Under the pieces are notes generated by a model. The model searched no databases, had not been told where the DNA came from, and was given only the letters and a program-made list of their open reading frames with translations. A program made the translations under genes and the position numbers. Positions 1 through 7,704 of a stretch of 16,906 nt of DNA are shown in pieces. The stretch's first letter is position 1. Each line of letters opens with the position of its first letter. This DNA comes from CAZHDI01 sp964531285 (lineage in GTDB: Bacteria > Pseudomonadota > Alphaproteobacteria > JAJFIK01), in the NCBI GenBank assembly GCA_964531285.1, contig CAZHDI010000071.1, forward strand, positions 1-16,906, given 5' to 3'.

Positions 1-529
1 GGGCCCGCGTTCGCTCGTTATTCTCGATGAGATCGGCCGCGGCACCGCGACCTATGACGGGCTCTCGATCGCCTGGGCGGCGCTGGAACATCTGCACGAC
101 GTCAATGCCTGCCGGGGCCTGTTCGCGACCCATTATCACGAGTTGACCGCGCTCGGGACCAAGCTGCCGGGCCTGGGCAATCTCACCGTCAAGGTGAAGG
201 AATGGAAGGGCCAGGTGGTGTTCCTGCATGAGGTTCATGAAGGGACCGCCAACCAGTCCTACGGCATTCAGGTCGCCAAGCTGGCCGGGCTGCCGGCGCC
301 GGTCATCGCGCGCGCCTCAAGCGTGCTGGAAAGCCTGGAACAGGGCCGGTCATCCGGAAAAGCGACCGTCCTGATCGATGAATTGCCCTTGTTCGCCGCG
401 ATGGACCCCGTTTCAAGCAATGCTCAGGACAGCGCCGTCGAAGCCGCGCTCCAGGATCTCGATCCCGATGCCCTGACCCCGCGCGAGGCCCTGGCCGCGC
501 TTTATGACCTGAAAGCGAAACTCTCATGA
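1..529 (+). CDS. mutS: DNA mismatch repair protein MutS, C-terminal part (5' truncated by window edge)
   Basis: The reading frame is open from base 2, with no start in the window, so only about the last 175 codons are present. The first residues carry the Walker B block of the MutS ABC-type ATPase (LVILDEIGRGTATYDG) followed by the switch/His motif FATHYHELTAL. This is the ATP-hydrolysing domain that drives the mismatch-bound sliding clamp. After the ATPase comes the helical dimerisation region (about residues 85-110 of the fragment) and a short, variable C-terminal tail ending in LYDLKAKLS. The ATA in place of the more common STY-preceding Ser is, from memory, usual in alphaproteobacterial MutS and is not a defect. 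The stop overlaps the next start by ATGA, so the two genes are probably translationally coupled. Confidence 0.97.
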   Translation, partial: GPRSLVILDEIGRGTATYDGLSIAWAALEHLHDVNACRGLFATHYHELTALGTKLPGLGNLTVKVKEWKGQVVFLHEVHEGTANQSYGIQVAKLAGLPAPVIARASSVLESLEQGRSSGKATVLIDELPLFAAMDPVSSNAQDSAVEAALQDLDPDALTPREALAALYDLKAKLS

Positions 530-2151
530 TCCGGATGGTTTTGCCCGCCGCCCTTGCCGGCCTATGTCTGGCACTGATCGCCTGCGGTCCGGACCCGGAA
601 CGCCCGGCGAACGCGCCCGATGAGGGCGTGGTCTATCACATGGGCAACACGGCCGAGCCCGCCTCGCTCGATCCCCACCGGGTTCAGGGCGTGGAGGAAA
701 TGGCCGTCGTCAACGATCTTTTCGCCGGGCTGATGACCGATGCGGCGGACGCCAGCCCGCTCCCCGGCGCCGCTGAGTCCTATACGATCAGTCCGGACGG
801 TCTGACCTATACCTTCACCATGCGCGACGGGCATGTCTGGTCCGACGGCACGCCGGTGACGGCGGAGGATTTCGTGTTCGCGCACCGCCGGTTCCTGGAT
901 CCCGCGACCGCGGCGCAATACGCCGCCCTGTTCTATCCCATCAAGAATGCCCGCGCGGTCAATGGCGGCACGCTGCCGCCCGAGGCGCTGGGCGTCGCGG
1001 CACCGGATGCGCGCACCTATGTGATGACCCTGGAGCACCCGGCGCCGTATCTGCCGGAACTGTTGACCCTGCCGCCGTCCTTTCCCGTGCCGCGCCATGT
1101 GATCGCGGCCCATGGCGCCGATTGGATCAAGGCGGAGAACATGGTGTCGAACGGCGCCTACACCTTGAGCGACTGGCGTCCCAACGAAGTCATCCGCCTG
1201 GAGAAGAACCCGACCTATTTCGACGCCCCCACGGTCGCCATCGATACGGTCTTCGTCTATCCGACCGAGGACCGGGGCGCCGCGATCCGCCGGTTCCGGG
1301 CCGGGGAACTCGACAGCAACTCCGACGTGCCCGCCGCACAGGTGCCGCTGTTGCGCGAAACGATGCCGCAGGTTTTGCGTATCTCGCCGCGCCTGCAAAC
1401 ACTCTATGTAACCTTCAACACGCGGATCGCGCCGTTCGATGATCCGCGCGTGCGCACGGCTCTTGCCATGGCGCTCGACCGGCGCACCATTGCCGAGGAT
1501 ATTTTCAACGGCCTGTTCGTGCCCGCTTATGCGTTCGTGCCGCCGGGTATCGCCAATTATCCGGGGACGGCGCGCTTCGGTTGGGCCGATGACGCCATCG
1601 CCGACCGCCGGGCCAAAGCCCGCAGCCTTCTGGAAGAGGCCGGGTTCTCGGACGAAACGCCCCTGCGCTTCACGTTCCGGGTTTATAGCGGCACGGACAA
1701 TCGCCGGCGGGCGGTGGCCATGGCCGCCATGTGGGCCGACATCGGTGTCGAAGCCCGGATCCTTCAGGCGGAAAACAAATCTCACCTGGCCGCCGTGCGC
1801 GCGGGCAATTTCGAGGTCGCCGACGCCAACTGGGTCGCCGATTTCAATGACCCGGTGAACTATCTGTTCCTGCTCGATTCCGAGACCGGGCAACTCAACT
1901 ATTCCGGCTATGCCAACCCCGCCTATGACGCGCTGCTGGCCCGCGCCGAACGCACCCTCGACCTTACGGCGCGCGGCGCGCTGTTGAGCGAGGCCGAAAC
2001 CATGATGCTGGCGGACACGCCGATCGCGCCGGTGCTGTACGGCACCAACCGCGCGGTCGTGGGCCCCCATGTCCGGGGTTATGTTGACAATGCGGTCAAT
2101 GAGCACCCCACCCGGTTCCTGCGGATCGACGAGGCGGCGCGGCCCCGGTAG
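526..2151 (+). CDS. Peptide ABC transporter substrate-binding lipoprotein (OppA-like, SBP family 5)
   Basis: This 541-residue protein would bind oligopeptides or similar solutes in the periplasm for an ABC importer. The N-terminus is a lipoprotein signal: hydrophobic core LPAALAGLCLALIAC with lipobox LIAC and lipidated Cys20. The mature part has the family-5 solute-binding layout: an early block with EPASLDPHR (about 44-52), then FTMRDGHVWSDGTPVTAEDF (about 97-116), a middle SNGAYTLSDWRPNEVIRLEKN segment near residues 207-227, and the C-terminal lobe with ADFNDPVNYL. The length matches the family. The start overlaps the mutS stop (ATGA) and glnD begins 30 nt after its stop, so it sits inside a housekeeping run. 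No permease or ATPase subunits are in the window, so its partner transporter must be encoded elsewhere. Substrate is not determinable; OppA/DppA/MppA-type peptides are the likely range. Confidence 0.93.
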   Translation: MIRMVLPAALAGLCLALIACGPDPERPANAPDEGVVYHMGNTAEPASLDPHRVQGVEEMAVVNDLFAGLMTDAADASPLPGAAESYTISPDGLTYTFTMRDGHVWSDGTPVTAEDFVFAHRRFLDPATAAQYAALFYPIKNARAVNGGTLPPEALGVAAPDARTYVMTLEHPAPYLPELLTLPPSFPVPRHVIAAHGADWIKAENMVSNGAYTLSDWRPNEVIRLEKNPTYFDAPTVAIDTVFVYPTEDRGAAIRRFRAGELDSNSDVPAAQVPLLRETMPQVLRISPRLQTLYVTFNTRIAPFDDPRVRTALAMALDRRTIAEDIFNGLFVPAYAFVPPGIANYPGTARFGWADDAIADRRAKARSLLEEAGFSDETPLRFTFRVYSGTDNRRRAVAMAAMWADIGVEARILQAENKSHLAAVRAGNFEVADANWVADFNDPVNYLFLLDSETGQLNYSGYANPAYDALLARAERTLDLTARGALLSEAETMMLADTPIAPVLYGTNRAVVGPHVRGYVDNAVNEHPTRFLRIDEAARPR

Positions 2152-2181
2152 ACTGCCCGAAAGCCAGGGACCGCAGCGCCG

Positions 2182-4962
2182 ATGAACACCAGCCTCGATG
2201 ATATCGCCCCCCTGCCGCCCGCCGGGGCGGCCGCGCTGATCGATGCCGAGACGCTGGCCGACCGGCTCCAGAGCGTCGGGCGCGATACGGCCTTGAGCGA
2301 CGGGGACGCCCAGGCCGCCGCCATCGAGATCCTGCGGGCCGCCGAGGCCGAGAGCCGGGCCGCCGCCCGCGCCCGTCTCGATGCCGGCGCCGGGGGGCTC
2401 CATCTGGCCCGCGCGCTTAGCGGTTACCGCGATATGATCATTCGCAGCCTGAGCGAATTCGCCGCGGCGCGCATCGCGCTTGGCCATGCGGGTATCGAGA
2501 ATGTCGCCGTGGCCGCCGTGGGCGGCTACGGACGCGGCACGCTCGCGCCGCTCTCGGATGTGGACCTTCTTTTTATCGTTCAGGATACGAACGATCCGGT
2601 TGCCGCCAAGGTCATCCAGCTTGTGCTCTATGCGCTGTGGGATTGCGGCATTGTGGTCGGCCATGCCACACGGACCCTCGATGAATGCATCGATCTGGCC
2701 CGTTCCGACATGTCGATCCGCACAGCCGTTCTGGAGGCCCGCTTTTTAACCGGCGACAGCCGGTTGTTCGCGATCCTGCGGAACCGGTATTGGAGCGAAG
2801 TCGCCGCCGAGGTCTCCGATTTCGTCGAGGCCAAGCTCGCCGAACGCGATGCCCGCCACGAGCGCGAGGGCAATTCACGCTACCGGGTCGAACCCAATAT
2901 CAAGGACGGTAAGGGCGGTCTGCGGGATCTTCACACCCTGGTGTGGATCGCCAAATATGTGTTCCGGGTCGATCAGCCTGCGGATCTTGTGGAAGCGGGC
3001 CTGCTCACGGCCCAGGAATACAACACCTTCCGCCGCTGCACCGCCTTTCTCTGGGATGTCCGCGTGCATCTCCATATGCTCACGGGCCGCCCCGAGGAGC
3101 GCCTGACCTTCGACATGCAGACCGCGATGGCCCGGCGCATGGGCTATGTCGCGCCCGAAGGCGGGGACGGCGCCCTGGCGCGCGGCGTCGAGGCGTTCAT
3201 GAAAACCTATTTCCTTGTGGCGCGTGAGGTCGGTCAGTTGACCGGGATCATCTGCACCGCACTGGAGATGAAGCACGCCAAGGGCACGCCGGGTCAGGTC
3301 TGGGCGCGCTCCGACGCGGCGGCACCGATCAAGGACTGGCCGCAATTCGTGATGGAATCGGGACGCGTTGCCCTGTCGCGCGATACGCTGTTCGCGGACG
3401 ATCCCGCCAACCTGATCCGCCTGTTTGCCGTGGCCGACGCCACCCGCAGCTATATCCACCCGGTCGCCCTGCGCACCGTGGCCCGCTCGCTCTATCTGAT
3501 TACCGAGGAGATGCGGGCCGATCCAGCCGCCAATGCCCTGTTCGTCGATATTCTCGCCGCGAGCAACGACCCCGAACGGGTCCTGCGCCAGATGAACGAG
3601 GCCGGGGTCCTGGGCTTGTTTATCCCCGATTTCGGCCGTGTCGTCGGCATGATGCAATTCAACATGTACCACCACTTTACGGTGGACGAGCATTTGCTGC
3701 GCGCGGTCGGCGAGCTGCGAAAAATCCTCGACGGAAGCTTGAGTGCGGATTTTCCGCTGGCGGACCGGATTGCCCGGAACATCCGGGCCCGGCGCGCCTT
3801 GTTCGTGGCCATGTTTCTCCATGACATCGCCAAGGGGCGGGAGGAGCATCATTCGATTGTCGGGGAACGGATCGCCCGGGCACTCGGCCCCCGGCTGGGG
3901 CTCACCGCGGCCGAGACCGACACCGCCGCCTGGCTGATCCGCCAGCACCTGCTGCTCTCCGATACCTCCCAGCGCCGGGACATTTACGATCCGCGCACGG
4001 CGGCGGGTGTGGCGGCGGAGGTCAAGACCCGCGAGCGCCTGCGCCTGCTCTTGATCATGACAATCGCGGATATTCGCGCGGTCGGGCCGGAAACCTGGAA
4101 CAGCTGGAAGGCCCAGCTTCTGGAAGAACTGTATCTTGAAGTGGAGGTGCGGCTGGGCGGCGATGACAGCGCCGGCCAGCAGCGCCACCGCATCGCGGCG
4201 CTCATGGCCGAGGGCTTCGGGCCGCTCACCGGAACAGCGGTTCAGGAGCGCGCGGCGCGGCGGTTCAGCGGCGGCTACTGGCTCGGCGTGCCGCCCGAAT
4301 ACTATGCCCGCCATGCGCGCCTGATGGATATTGCCGAAGCGCGGCATGCGGCGGGGCGGCCGATCCTGCTGGTCGATGCCCAGCGCGAGGCGGAGCGGGA
4401 TGTGACCGCCGTGACGGTCGTGACCGCCGACCGGCCGGGCCTCTTCGCCATGCTGGCCGGCGCGCTTGCCTTGTCGGGCGCGGTTCTGGTCGGCGCCAAG
4501 GCGTTCACCACCGTCAACGGCATCGCGCTCGATCTGTTCGATATTCAGGATACGGACGGCGCGGCCTATGGCGGCCCCAATCGCCTTCAGCGTCTGCGCG
4601 AGCGCATTCTCGGCCTGATGGCCGGCACCGCCACGCTTGAGGATGTTCAGCCGCGCCGCCGCATGCCGGACCGCGAGCAGGCCTTCACCGTGCCCCCCGA
4701 TGTCAGTTTCGACAATACCGCTTCGGACATTCACACCGTGGTTGAGATTTCGCACCGAAACCGGCCGGACCTGCTGTACCGGGTCGCGGCGGCCATGCGC
4801 GATATGGGCCTGTCCATCGTGTCGGCCCATTGCACGAGCTATGGCGAGTTGGCGGTTGACGTGTTCTACCTGAAAGACCGGGGCGGGCTGAAGATCACCC
4901 AGCCGGTGCTGCTGGACCGGATCGAACGGCGGGTGATCGAGGTGCTCGACGCTCATGGCTGA
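2182..4962 (+). CDS. glnD: Bifunctional [protein-PII] uridylyltransferase / uridylyl-removing enzyme
   Basis: GlnD is the cytoplasmic glutamine sensor: at low glutamine it uridylylates PII proteins (GlnB/GlnK), at high glutamine it removes UMP, and so it sets glutamine synthetase and nitrogen-gene activity. All four domains are visible in the 926 residues. The nucleotidyltransferase motif GGYGRG starts at residue 114, with SDVDLLF at 125-131 giving the metal-binding Asp126 and Asp128. The HD hydrolase domain has HHFTVDEH and FLHDIAKG, with the HD pair at 547-548. Two ACT domains lie at the C-terminus (around 744-790, TADRPGLFAMLAGAL, and from 851, HRNRPDLLYRVAAAM), the glutamine-binding part. 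Length is normal for Alphaproteobacteria. The chosen ATG has only a weak upstream AGGGA 11 nt away. The gene appears intact. Confidence 0.97.
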   Translation: MNTSLDDIAPLPPAGAAALIDAETLADRLQSVGRDTALSDGDAQAAAIEILRAAEAESRAAARARLDAGAGGLHLARALSGYRDMIIRSLSEFAAARIALGHAGIENVAVAAVGGYGRGTLAPLSDVDLLFIVQDTNDPVAAKVIQLVLYALWDCGIVVGHATRTLDECIDLARSDMSIRTAVLEARFLTGDSRLFAILRNRYWSEVAAEVSDFVEAKLAERDARHEREGNSRYRVEPNIKDGKGGLRDLHTLVWIAKYVFRVDQPADLVEAGLLTAQEYNTFRRCTAFLWDVRVHLHMLTGRPEERLTFDMQTAMARRMGYVAPEGGDGALARGVEAFMKTYFLVAREVGQLTGIICTALEMKHAKGTPGQVWARSDAAAPIKDWPQFVMESGRVALSRDTLFADDPANLIRLFAVADATRSYIHPVALRTVARSLYLITEEMRADPAANALFVDILAASNDPERVLRQMNEAGVLGLFIPDFGRVVGMMQFNMYHHFTVDEHLLRAVGELRKILDGSLSADFPLADRIARNIRARRALFVAMFLHDIAKGREEHHSIVGERIARALGPRLGLTAAETDTAAWLIRQHLLLSDTSQRRDIYDPRTAAGVAAEVKTRERLRLLLIMTIADIRAVGPETWNSWKAQLLEELYLEVEVRLGGDDSAGQQRHRIAALMAEGFGPLTGTAVQERAARRFSGGYWLGVPPEYYARHARLMDIAEARHAAGRPILLVDAQREAERDVTAVTVVTADRPGLFAMLAGALALSGAVLVGAKAFTTVNGIALDLFDIQDTDGAAYGGPNRLQRLRERILGLMAGTATLEDVQPRRRMPDREQAFTVPPDVSFDNTASDIHTVVEISHRNRPDLLYRVAAAMRDMGLSIVSAHCTSYGELAVDVFYLKDRGGLKITQPVLLDRIERRVIEVLDAHG

Positions 4963-5060
4963 GACGGTCCCATTGGATGGAGCCTAGCCGGAACAACGCC
5001 TGCCATGGGCCAGCCGCAATCGGCGTCTAGGCCGTCAGCCATCGCGAGAGGGATGGACCG

Positions 5061-6653
5061 ATGAATTTGATGCGCGCGGCCGCGACCGTCGGCGGCATGA
5101 CCCTGATCAGCCGGGTTCTGGGCTTTGTGCGCGATGTGCTGATCGGCGGCGCGCTGGGCACCGGCCCGGTGGCGGATGCGTTCGTTGTGGCGTTCCGCTT
5201 TCCCAATCTGTTCCGGCGCTTCTTCGCGGAAGGCGCGTTCAACGCAGCCTTTGTGCCGATCTTCGCGCGCCAGCTTGAAGGCGAGGGGGCGGCCAGCGCC
5301 AAGCGCTTCGCCGAGGAGGCCTTCAGCGTCCTGTTCGTCACCTTGCTGGTGTTCACCGCCGCTGCGCAGATCGCCATGCCCTGGCTCATGGCCGCCATCG
5401 CGCCCGGCTTCATCGACGATCCCGAACGCTACGATCTTGCGGTGCTCTTTACCCGGATCGCTTTTCCCTATCTGATGTTCATGTCGCTGGTGGCGCTGTT
5501 CTCCGGCATCCTTAATTCGCTGCACAAATTCGCCGCCGCGGCCTTCGCGCCGGTGCTGCTCAATATCATCCTCATCGGGGCGATCGTCTTTGCCGCGCCG
5601 CATATGGCCACTGCCGGTCACGCGCTGGTCTGGGGCATCGCCTTTGCCGGGGTCGCCCAGCTTGGCCTTGTCGTCTGGGCGGCGATGCGCCAAGGCATGG
5701 GCCTGCGCCTGCGCTGGCCGCGTCTGACACCGGATGTCCGCAGGCTGATCGCGCTCGGCGTGCCCGGCGTGATCGCGGGCGGCATCACCCAGATCAATCT
5801 GGTGATCAGCCAGTTCGTCGCCAGCTTCCAGGACGGCGCGGTGTCGATCCTCTACTACGCCGACCGGATCTATCAGTTGCCCCTGGGTCTGATCGGCGTT
5901 GCCGTGGGCGTGGTGCTGCTGCCGGATATCGCCCGGCGCCTGCGCGGCCATGACGAGGCCGGCGCGCTTTCGGCCCAGAACCGGGCCCTGGAGTTTTCCA
6001 TGCTGCTGACCCTGCCGGCGGCGGTCGCTGCGGGGGTCATTGCCGAACCGATCATCGCGGTGCTGTTCGAGGGGACCTCGCAGGCGCTGCTGGCGACCAG
6101 CAATTTCACCAGTGCCGACACCGAATTGACCGCCCTGGCGCTCACCGCCTTCGCCTTCGGCCTGCCGGCCTTCGTGCTCATCAAGGTGTTCCAGCCGGCC
6201 TATTTCGCCCGCGAGGATACGGTCACGCCGATGCACTACGCGGCCGTCAACACGGCGGTGAACATCAGTCTGGGGATCGCTTTGTTCGTGACCGTTGGGC
6301 TCGTGGGCCTCGCGGCGGCCACCTCGATCGCCGCCTGGGTCAATGCCGGGCTGCTGTTCCGGCGGCTGCGCCGGGACAAACAGATGGTCGCCGACCCCCG
6401 GCTGAAGACGCGCCTGCCGCGCATGGTTCTGGCCAGCGCGGGCATGGGGCTGGCCTTGTGGGGCCTCGCTCGGCTCGTCGATCCGCTTCTGGATGGGGCG
6501 TATCCGGGGCAGGTCGCGGCCCTCGCGGTGCTGGTGATCGGCGGTGTTGGGATCTACGGCGCCCTTGCGATCCTCACCGGCGCGGCGCGCCTGAGCGATC
6601 TGAAAGCGGGGTTCAAGGCAGATGCCCGCACCGCCCCCGTCGAGGCGGAGTGA
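5061..6653 (+). CDS. murJ: Lipid II flippase MurJ (MviN family)
   Basis: MurJ moves the peptidoglycan precursor lipid II from the inner to the outer face of the cytoplasmic membrane; it belongs to the MOP exporter superfamily. The 530-residue product is strongly hydrophobic throughout, consistent with the 14 membrane helices of the family. The N-terminus carries the diagnostic block SRVLGFVRDVLIGGALG followed by ADAFVVAFRFPNLFRRFFAE. Arg18, Arg24, Asp39 and Arg52 fall at the positions of the charged cavity residues known in E. coli MurJ. The C-terminus (LSDLKAGFKADARTAPVEAE) is a short polar tail. An AGAGGG sequence about 9 nt before the ATG can serve as ribosome-binding site. A 98-nt gap separates it from glnD, and glnD-murJ adjacency is common in this class. 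In-frame sequence right after the TGA resembles a different protein (see the ATPase remnant). Confidence 0.97.
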   Translation: MNLMRAAATVGGMTLISRVLGFVRDVLIGGALGTGPVADAFVVAFRFPNLFRRFFAEGAFNAAFVPIFARQLEGEGAASAKRFAEEAFSVLFVTLLVFTAAAQIAMPWLMAAIAPGFIDDPERYDLAVLFTRIAFPYLMFMSLVALFSGILNSLHKFAAAAFAPVLLNIILIGAIVFAAPHMATAGHALVWGIAFAGVAQLGLVVWAAMRQGMGLRLRWPRLTPDVRRLIALGVPGVIAGGITQINLVISQFVASFQDGAVSILYYADRIYQLPLGLIGVAVGVVLLPDIARRLRGHDEAGALSAQNRALEFSMLLTLPAAVAAGVIAEPIIAVLFEGTSQALLATSNFTSADTELTALALTAFAFGLPAFVLIKVFQPAYFAREDTVTPMHYAAVNTAVNISLGIALFVTVGLVGLAAATSIAAWVNAGLLFRRLRRDKQMVADPRLKTRLPRMVLASAGMGLALWGLARLVDPLLDGAYPGQVAALAVLVIGGVGIYGALAILTGAARLSDLKAGFKADARTAPVEAE

Positions 6654-6920
6654 CCTTACTTATTCATCGATGAGGTTCAATATCTGTCCACATCGGAACT
6701 ATGTGCCTTGATCGTGTCATGCCACGAAGTCGCTCAGCGCGGGCTGCCTCTATGGTTTGTTGGCGCCGGCTTGCCCCGACTCACGGCGTTGGCCGGGAAT
6801 GCCAAACCCTATGCAGAACGGCGATTCGACTTTCCCTTTATTGGCGCTTACGCTCACGAGGCCGCCCAATCGGCATTAACCATGCCTGCCGCCGCCGAAC
6901 ATGTTGAATGGAGATCCGTG
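6654..6920 (+). pseudogene. Remnant of an AAA-family ATP-binding protein (Walker B region only)
   Basis: Immediately after the murJ TGA, in the same frame and with no further stop, the translation reads YLFIDEVQYLSTSELCALI and continues HEVAQRGLPLWFVGAGLPRL, LAGNAKPYAERRFDFPFIGA and ALTMPAAAEHVEW. This is recognisable from memory as an internal piece of a family of bacterial AAA ATPases often annotated as 'ATP-binding protein': LFIDE is the Walker B with hydrophobic lead-in, and the later GAGLPRL...AKxYAERxFxFPxIG block is the sensor region of that family. The Walker A half and the C-terminal domain are missing, and no ATG lies near its 5' end (a TTG occurs at 6708). It is therefore a truncated fragment of about 85 codons, not a functional gene, most likely left by recombination downstream of murJ. 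Whether its 3' junction is at the start of the next gene exactly cannot be fixed without an alignment. Confidence 0.72.
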
Positions 6921-7367
6921 ATGAGACCCGCCTTGTTGTTCTGTCTCATGATTGCTGTCGCGCTTGTCTCAGCGCCGCTGACCGTGAAAGCCGAAGGCAC
7001 CGACGCGGTAAGTGAAGACCGCGTGGCTTTGGAACGCGATGCGCGCGCCGCCGTCGCCCGGCGCAATGCCGCCGTGAATGCCAATGATATCGACGCCTTC
7101 CTTGGTGCCTATCACCCTGACTTCAAAATTTATGAGTACCCGGACAAATTTCTGGGCACAGGCACGGACCGGATGCGAGACATTTTCGGGCCGATCTTCG
7201 CGGCGGGCGGGGCAGCCGTGACGGTCGGCGATCAAATGACGCTGGAACACACGGTCGTCAGCTTCGAGACCCTTTCGCTCAACGGTGTCGCGGAGGATCT
7301 GATCTCAATCTACACGGTAGAGAACGGACAGATCACGCAGGTTAGGTTGATTGAGTTGGAAGACTGA
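6921..7367 (+). CDS. Exported SnoaL/NTF2-like protein of unknown function
   Basis: A 148-residue protein starting MRPALLFCLMIAVALVSAPL, a clear Sec signal peptide with probable cleavage after VKA (residue 24). The mature part has the pattern of the NTF2-like/SnoaL fold: a long N-terminal helix rich in Ala/Arg (VALERDARAAVARRNAAVNA), DIDAFLGAYHPDFKIYEYPD, a strand-helix FLGTGTDRMRDIFGPIF, then strands ending ISIYTVENGQITQVRLIELED. That fold commonly carries small-molecule isomerase, cyclase or binding functions; nothing here identifies a substrate. The ATG at 6921 is chosen over in-frame upstream TTG because GGAGA at 6910-6914 sits 6 nt before it and the signal peptide starts there; the upstream residues belong to the ATPase remnant. 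It stands alone, followed by hairpins. Confidence 0.75.
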   Translation: MRPALLFCLMIAVALVSAPLTVKAEGTDAVSEDRVALERDARAAVARRNAAVNANDIDAFLGAYHPDFKIYEYPDKFLGTGTDRMRDIFGPIFAAGGAAVTVGDQMTLEHTVVSFETLSLNGVAEDLISIYTVENGQITQVRLIELED

Positions 7368-7374
7368 TCAGATT

Positions 7375-7395
7375 ACGGATTGTACCGTGTTTTTT
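7375..7395 (+). terminator. Weak possible terminator after the SnoaL-like gene
   Basis: Eight bases after the stop codon, ACGG (7375-7378) and CCGT (7385-7388) can pair around a 6-base loop and are followed by a run of six T (7390-7395). The stem is very short, so this would be a weak intrinsic terminator at best; the U-run makes it worth recording. Confidence 0.3.
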
Positions 7396-7421
7396 CCAGA
7401 ACGTTGAAAATGAAGAGCTTG

Positions 7422-7460
7422 GGAAGCGCGGTAAGGCGATTTCTCGCCTTACCGCGTTCC
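7422..7460 (+). terminator. Long stem-loop, possible terminator or structured element
   Basis: GGAA (7422-7425), one bulged G, then a 13-base arm (7427-7439, CGCGGTAAGGCGA) pairs perfectly with 7444-7456 across a 4-base TTTC loop, and the outer GGAA pairs with TTCC at 7457-7460. In total 17 base pairs with one bulge. No T-run follows on either side, so classical intrinsic termination is uncertain. It could instead be a bidirectional terminator, an mRNA-stabilising structure, or one copy of a dispersed palindromic repeat. It lies 55 nt after the SnoaL-like gene and 290 nt before trpS. Confidence 0.55.
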
Positions 7461-7523
7461 AAGCCAGTCTTGGCTCTGATCCTCTGGGTCAAAGGCGCGC
7501 AGCGCCGAAAATCCCGGCCGATA

Positions 7524-7548
7524 CAAGATTGAGGGACCCTCAATCTTG
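7524..7548. promoter_or_regulatory. Perfect 12-bp inverted repeat, putative operator of trpS
   Basis: CAAGATTGAGGG (7524-7535) and CCCTCAATCTTG (7537-7548) are exact reverse complements around a single central A. The right arm runs into the TTGACT of the candidate trpS promoter, the usual place for a repressor site. The core TTGAGGGACCCTCAA (7529-7543) recurs with one substitution at 11221-11235. A transcription-factor site is inferred; a dispersed repeat is the alternative. The one-base spacing makes an RNA hairpin less favourable than a DNA-binding dimer site. Confidence 0.5.
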
Positions 7549-7573
7549 ACTCATCGCCCCGGGCGGCTAGGCT
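7546..7573 (+). promoter_or_regulatory. Sigma70-like promoter for trpS
   Basis: TTGACT (7546-7551), 16-nt spacer, TAGGCT (7568-7573), about 180 nt before the trpS start. The -35 fits the consensus well; the -10 is a moderate GC-rich variant as usual in this class. The -35 also contains GACTC, a GANTC site of the kind methylated by CcrM in many Alphaproteobacteria. The transcription start would lie near 7580. Confidence 0.45.
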
Positions 7574-7605
7574 CCGCGCGGAATGGCGACAAAGCGGTAG
7601 TTCTC

Positions 7606-7704
7606 ATGACCGGGCCCAAACCCTTAGCCGGCGCCGACGCGCGCCCCGGCCTGTCGATCCGGCTCTGGCATGCGGCCAGCGGCCTCTGGCGGCGCGTGCC
7701 CTGA
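7606..7704 (+). CDS. Possible Trp-containing leader peptide upstream of trpS
   Basis: A 32-codon frame starting MTGPKPLAGADARPG and ending IRLWHAASGLWRRVP lies between the candidate promoter and trpS, ending 48 nt before the trpS start. It has two Trp codons (7666-7668 and 7687-7689) in its last third, overlapping a GC-rich stem-loop (7667-7673 with 7694-7700, inner GCCAG with CTGGC). That arrangement recalls ribosome-mediated attenuation leaders, which would fit a tryptophanyl-tRNA synthetase gene. Against it: no clear ribosome-binding site, only two Trp codons, and no U-run right after the stem. Short open frames are frequent in GC-rich DNA, so chance is a real alternative. Confidence 0.25.
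   Translation: MTGPKPLAGADARPGLSIRLWHAASGLWRRVP

Noticed and set aside
35..70. Ala in place of Ser in the MutS motif GRGTATYDG
   Set aside because: From memory this is a usual variant in alphaproteobacterial MutS and the remaining motif is intact.
562..2664. A 700-codon open frame on the minus strand antisense to the peptide-binding protein and glnD
   Set aside because: It is Arg/Gly/His-rich without family features and is explained by high GC codon bias of the plus-strand genes, whose motifs are unmistakable.
2875..4956. A 693-codon open frame antisense to glnD
   Set aside because: Same reason: a GC-driven mirror frame over a conserved gene, with no recognisable domain.
4953..6236. A 427-codon frame antisense to murJ
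   Set aside because: Highly charged, repetitive composition without similarity; murJ on the plus strand is clear.
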